This document shows positions 63,690-64,000 of a DNA stretch of 64,000 nt, piece by piece. The stretch is from positions 16,907,543 through 16,971,542 of the forward strand of contig OV277862.1 in the NCBI GenBank assembly GCA_922989275.2. The letters are read 5' to 3'. The first letter of the stretch is position 1. Every line of letters starts with the position of its first letter. The position numbers and the translations under genes are program-made. Source of the DNA: Gari tellinella. Its lineage: Eukaryota; Mollusca; Bivalvia; Cardiida; Psammobiidae. Under the pieces are notes generated by a model. The model saw only the letters and a list, made by a program, of their open reading frames with translations, made no database searches and had not been told where the DNA came from.

Positions 63690-64000
63690 AGAGCTTTCTG
63701 TATTACTTTTACCTTGTATTACGCTAGTACCTTTCTATAAGACTGACTTTCTGTATTACTTTTACCTTGCATTACGCTAGTACCTTTCTATAAGACTGAC
63801 TTTCTGTAATACTTTTACCTTGTATTACGCTAGTACCTTTCTATAAGACTGACTTTCTGTATTACTTTTACCTTGCATTACGCTAGTATCTTTCTATAAG
63901 ACTGACTTTCTGTAATACTTTTACCTTGTATTACGCTAGTACCTTTCTATAAGACTGACTTTCTGTAATACTTTTACCTTGTATTACGCTAGTACCTTTC
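63690..64000. repeat. 53-bp tandem repeat running off the window
   Basis: About six units of CTTTCTGTATTACTTTTACC ... TATTACGCTAGTACC, very similar to each other. The unit is the right half of the K-like hairpin at 63640-63730 (GCAGAAAGTTTATTTAAGAG). The array continues past the window. Confidence 0.85.

Overview
This window is animal nuclear DNA, most probably from a bivalve mollusc; the species cannot be fixed from the sequence. Support comes from GT-AG introns, an intronless B-box/coiled-coil/propeller gene of the type greatly expanded in bivalves, a LINE with its target-site duplication, tRNA-derived SINE material, and dense short palindromic DNA elements (MITEs). There is no prokaryotic operon, CRISPR array, phage or virus-like module. 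Only about 5% of the window is host coding sequence.

Host genes. (1) A minus-strand major-facilitator gene of the MFSD4/NaGLT1 (sodium-dependent glucose transporter 1) type lies at 5669-13533. I reconstructed four coding exons (13306-13533, 11945-12048, 10351-10532, 5669-6657) whose splice phases join exactly into a 500-residue, 12-helix protein. (2) A plus-strand single-exon B-box protein of 574 residues lies at 48197-49921. (3) Weak coding-like scraps, including one zinc-finger-like segment, lie around 57620-58456. The two host genes are unrelated and share no evident pathway.

Retroelements. A 5'-truncated LINE with an intact reverse-transcriptase frame sits at 28080-29579 between 14-bp target-site duplications. 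A SINE lies at 20106-20386 between 7-bp duplications. There is a LINE C-terminal fragment at 62826-63084, a tRNA-like SINE fragment at 24534-24640, and several shared retroelement 3' tails.

DNA elements. I name the MITE families by letter. A: arms like CCCTTTCACTG with a GATCAGACGCCG hairpin. B: CCCTCTCTACAACG arms, same hairpin. H: CAGTGGAGAA arms, same hairpin. E and F: related hairpins starting AAACAGTGTAGAC. C: AACCCATTACCCCATA arms with a CTTAAAGCAGG hairpin. J: CCTCTAAACCGGACA arms carrying a whole C. K: CAGTAAAACCTCT arms. T: TACTGTAAAAC arms with the C hairpin. D: CAGTCGAACTTCGATATC. L: GGCCCGTTTTACTAAAC. M, N, O, Q, S: other palindromic families. R: a roughly 0.5-kb dispersed repeat. 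Two foldback-like elements with repeat-built arms occupy 1829-3924. Larger bivalve-type repeats lie at 44982-47241, 53739-55008 and 59371-60513. Minisatellites lie at 16000-17060 (63 bp), 21330-21890, 30240-31235 (about 98 bp), 36960-37580 (about 60 bp) and 63690-64000 (53 bp); a tetranucleotide array lies at 23400-23860.

The most interesting pattern is modularity. The same two hairpin cassettes sit inside MITE families with different arms. They appear in full, core-deleted and hairpin-less states, and chimeric breakpoints fall at hairpin tips. One composite (C inside J) occurs three times in 1.6 kb. Several minisatellites appear to have grown from internal parts of these MITEs.
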